From the NCBI GenBank assembly GCA_017556845.1, contig JAFYMA010000167.1:1-6627 (forward strand): a stretch of DNA of 6,627 bases, in the 5' to 3' direction. This document shows positions 4,918 to 6,627 of this stretch, in pieces. Both the position numbers and the translations under genes were made by a program. Source of the stretch: Clostridia bacterium (GTDB lineage: Bacteria; Bacillota; Clostridia; Oscillospirales; CAG-272). Every line of letters starts with the position of its first letter. The stretch's first letter is position 1. The notes under the pieces are model-generated. The model was not told the origin of the DNA, did not search any database, and saw only the letters and a program-made list of their open reading frames with translations.

Positions 4918-5788
4918 TTATGTCACCTCCGTCGCCGTCGGAGAACTTATTCATAATAGCTATGGATATTATGATAAGTATCATCATTACAAGTGAAATT
5001 GCCGCACCTGTATGGTACGTCATCTTATTCTGGAACTGTCTTTCTATAGTATCACCGATAAGATCAAACGAACCGCCGCCGAGCTTTTGCGATATATAGA
5101 ACGTCGAAATAGAAGGGACAAACACCATCGTTATACCGGAAATAATTCCCGGAACAGAAAGCGGAAAAACGACGTTTTTTATCGTCTGCAGCGAATTACA
5201 GCCAAGGTCGCTCGCCGCCTCGAGATAGCGGTTGTCTATTTTTGAGATCGTGGTATATATCGGCAATACCATATACGGCAGATAATCGTATACCATACCG
5301 AGAATTACCGCACCGCCCGTTCCGATAAACGACAGCTTTTCAAAGCCTAAACTTACTAAAAACGTGCTGATTATACCGCCGTTATCAAGCAGTGCCATAA
5401 GCGAATACGTTCTTATAAGCAGACTTATCCACATCGGAAGCATCAAAAGAAGAACGAGTATCTTTTGTCTTTTGGGGCTCTGACGTGCTAAAAAGTAAGC
5501 CAGCGGATAACCTATAATAATGCAGATCACCGTAGCGATAAGGGAGAAAAACAGTGACAAAACGAACGTTTCGCCGTAGTTTGAAAGATTCTTTATATTT
5601 TCGAGCGTAAAGCCTCCGTTCATATCCGTAAATGCAAAATACGCAACGAACATCAGCGGAACGACTATGAACAACAATGACCATATTATGTGAGGATATG
5701 CGGCAATGCGTGCAAGCCACGAACGCTCTATCGTGCTTTTACTTGACGCAGCAAGTACCTTTTTGCGTACCTTTGCGTTACCGTTCAT
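4910..5788 (-). CDS. potB: Spermidine/putrescine ABC transporter permease, PotB type
   Basis: This 292-residue integral membrane subunit is the partner of PotC. Hydrophobic segments lie near residues 32-53, 74-97, 109-131, 156-178, 205-228 and 261-280, after a basic cytoplasmic N-terminus (KVRKK). The EAA loop at 190-218 (EAASDLGCNSLQTIKNVVFP then LSVPGIISG) is the contact site for the ATPase. Motifs such as LPMWISLLIRTYS (117-129) and DYLPYMVLP (168-176) are typical of PotB. ATG 5788 shares its A with the potA stop (TAATG), and GGAGGA in the potA tail supplies the ribosome binding site, so translation is coupled to potA. The acidic, glycine-rich end DGDGGD overlaps the potC Shine-Dalgarno site. 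Confidence 0.94.
   Translation of the reverse strand: MNGNAKVRKKVLAASSKSTIERSWLARIAAYPHIIWSLLFIVVPLMFVAYFAFTDMNGGFTLENIKNLSNYGETFVLSLFFSLIATVICIIIGYPLAYFLARQSPKRQKILVLLLMLPMWISLLIRTYSLMALLDNGGIISTFLVSLGFEKLSFIGTGGAVILGMVYDYLPYMVLPIYTTISKIDNRYLEAASDLGCNSLQTIKNVVFPLSVPGIISGITMVFVPSISTFYISQKLGGGSFDLIGDTIERQFQNKMTYHTGAAISLVMMILIIISIAIMNKFSDGDGGDIIV
4923..4930 (-). promoter_or_regulatory. Strong Shine-Dalgarno site that supports a TTG start for potC
   Basis: On the minus strand this reads GGAGGTGA, nearly full complementarity to the 16S rRNA end. It lies inside the last codons of potB (GDGGDIIV). The distance to TTG 4917 is 5 nt from the end of the site (8 nt from GGAGG), against 14 and 17 nt to ATG 4908. 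Confidence 0.75.
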
Positions 5789-6627
5789 TACTCTTCCTCC
5801 TCCACGATGTCAGAAAGATGCTCATGCTCTTCACTGTACGAGGAATAGTCGCCTACCATATCCGAATATTCGGATTTTTTCATAACGTGGATAGCGTCAG
5901 GCTCGATATACAGACCGATCTGTTCACCGACTCCGCAGTAATCCGTAGTCTGTATCATCCATTTATAATCGTTTACAACTACTATTATTTCATAGTGAAC
6001 ACCCATAAACGTAACGTTAGATACCGTTCCGTAGAGCATTCCCTTTTCCTTGGGAACTATATCGACGTCCTCAGGGCGAACGACGATGTCAACAGGCTCG
6101 TTCTTTTCAAAGCCGCAGTCAAGGCAATCAAACGTATGTCCCGAAAAACGCACCTTATAATCATCAAGCATCGTACCGAAGATAAGGTTTGATTCACCGA
6201 TAAAATCGGCTACGAATGCGTTTGCAGGCTCGTTGTATATATCCTGAGGAGTACCTATCTGGAGTATTTCGCCGTCGTTCATTACAACGACAGTATCGGA
6301 CATGGATAAAGCTTCCTCCTGGTCGTGCGTAACGTATATGAACGTTATACCCGTCTTGACCTGAATATTCTTCAGCTCGTTCTGCATATCCTTACGGAGC
6401 TTCAAGTCAAGAGCACCCAAAGGCTCATCAAGCAAAAGGATCTCAGGGTCATTCACGAGTGCTCTTGCAATAGCAACACGCTGCTGCTGACCGCCGGAAA
6501 GCGTGGTAACGCTTCTTTTCTCAAAGCCCTTGAGGTTAACGAGCTTGAGCATTTCCTTTACTTTTTCAGCAATTTCTTTGTCCGGTCTGTTTTTAAGTCT
6601 TAAACCGAAAGCAATATTTTCAAAGAC
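5788..6627 (-). CDS. potA: Spermidine/putrescine ABC transporter ATPase, 5' end outside the window
   Basis: Reading is open to the window edge, so 279 residues are visible and the start lies beyond 6627; the Met at 6552 is internal. The visible part begins VFENIAFGLRLKNRP. It has the ABC signature LSGGQQQRVAIARAL (43-57), Walker B ILLLDEPLGALD (63-74) with the catalytic Glu68, and the H-loop YVTHDQEEA (98-106) with His101. The Walker A and Q-loop are missing because they lie upstream. The C-terminal part, with FIGESNLIFG and VVRPEDVDIV, is the TOBE-type regulatory domain of the PotA/MalK subfamily. The tail is very acidic (SEEHEHLSDIVEEEE), and its glutamate codons double as the potB ribosome binding site. 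PotA energises uptake from the cytoplasmic face. With potB, potC and potD next in order, the assignment to polyamine transport is firm. Confidence 0.95.
   Translation of the reverse strand, partial: VFENIAFGLRLKNRPDKEIAEKVKEMLKLVNLKGFEKRSVTTLSGGQQQRVAIARALVNDPEILLLDEPLGALDLKLRKDMQNELKNIQVKTGITFIYVTHDQEEALSMSDTVVVMNDGEILQIGTPQDIYNEPANAFVADFIGESNLIFGTMLDDYKVRFSGHTFDCLDCGFEKNEPVDIVVRPEDVDIVPKEKGMLYGTVSNVTFMGVHYEIIVVVNDYKWMIQTTDYCGVGEQIGLYIEPDAIHVMKKSEYSDMVGDYSSYSEEHEHLSDIVEEEE

Overview
The window looks like part of a low-to-moderate GC Bacillota genome, most likely a gut Clostridia of the Ruminococcus/Oscillospiraceae kind. The grounds are purine-rich Shine-Dalgarno sites, sigma-A-type promoters, CCA-encoded tRNAs, Gram-positive-style lipoproteins and a potABCD operon. 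This placement is inference and no species is claimed.

Left part (1-2730, plus strand). Two tRNA-Ser genes in tandem (UGA, cut by the window edge, and GCU) are followed almost immediately by a repeat of about 270 bp. The repeat occurs twice in the same orientation (204-475 and 1026-1293). Each copy has a strong bidirectional terminator hairpin at its left end, a run of about eight small GC-cored hairpins separated by ATGATG and then CATCAT spacers, and an outward promoter (TTGATT, 17 bp, TATAAT or TACAAT) at its right end. Each copy is followed by an unrelated gene: a Nudix hydrolase after copy A, and an uncharacterised protein pair, probably one frameshifted gene, after copy B. Both downstream genes look interrupted by a single missing base in a short homopolymer. 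An uncharacterised small lipoprotein gene follows, preceded by a 10-bp-arm inverted repeat.

Middle (2716-2778). A bidirectional terminator separates the plus-strand genes from the convergent operon to the right.

Right part (2779-6627, minus strand). This is a spermidine/putrescine ABC importer operon, transcribed right to left: potA (ATPase, 5' end outside the window), potB and potC (permeases) and potD (substrate-binding lipoprotein). The genes are tightly packed: TAATG overlap between potA and potB, an 8-bp potB/potC overlap with a probable TTG start, and a 21-bp gap before potD. PotD also carries a C-terminal transmembrane helix, so it may be anchored at both ends.

The part most worth following up is the duplicated terminator-hairpin array-promoter module, which isolates each downstream gene as its own transcription unit and looks like a mobile or cassette-forming element.
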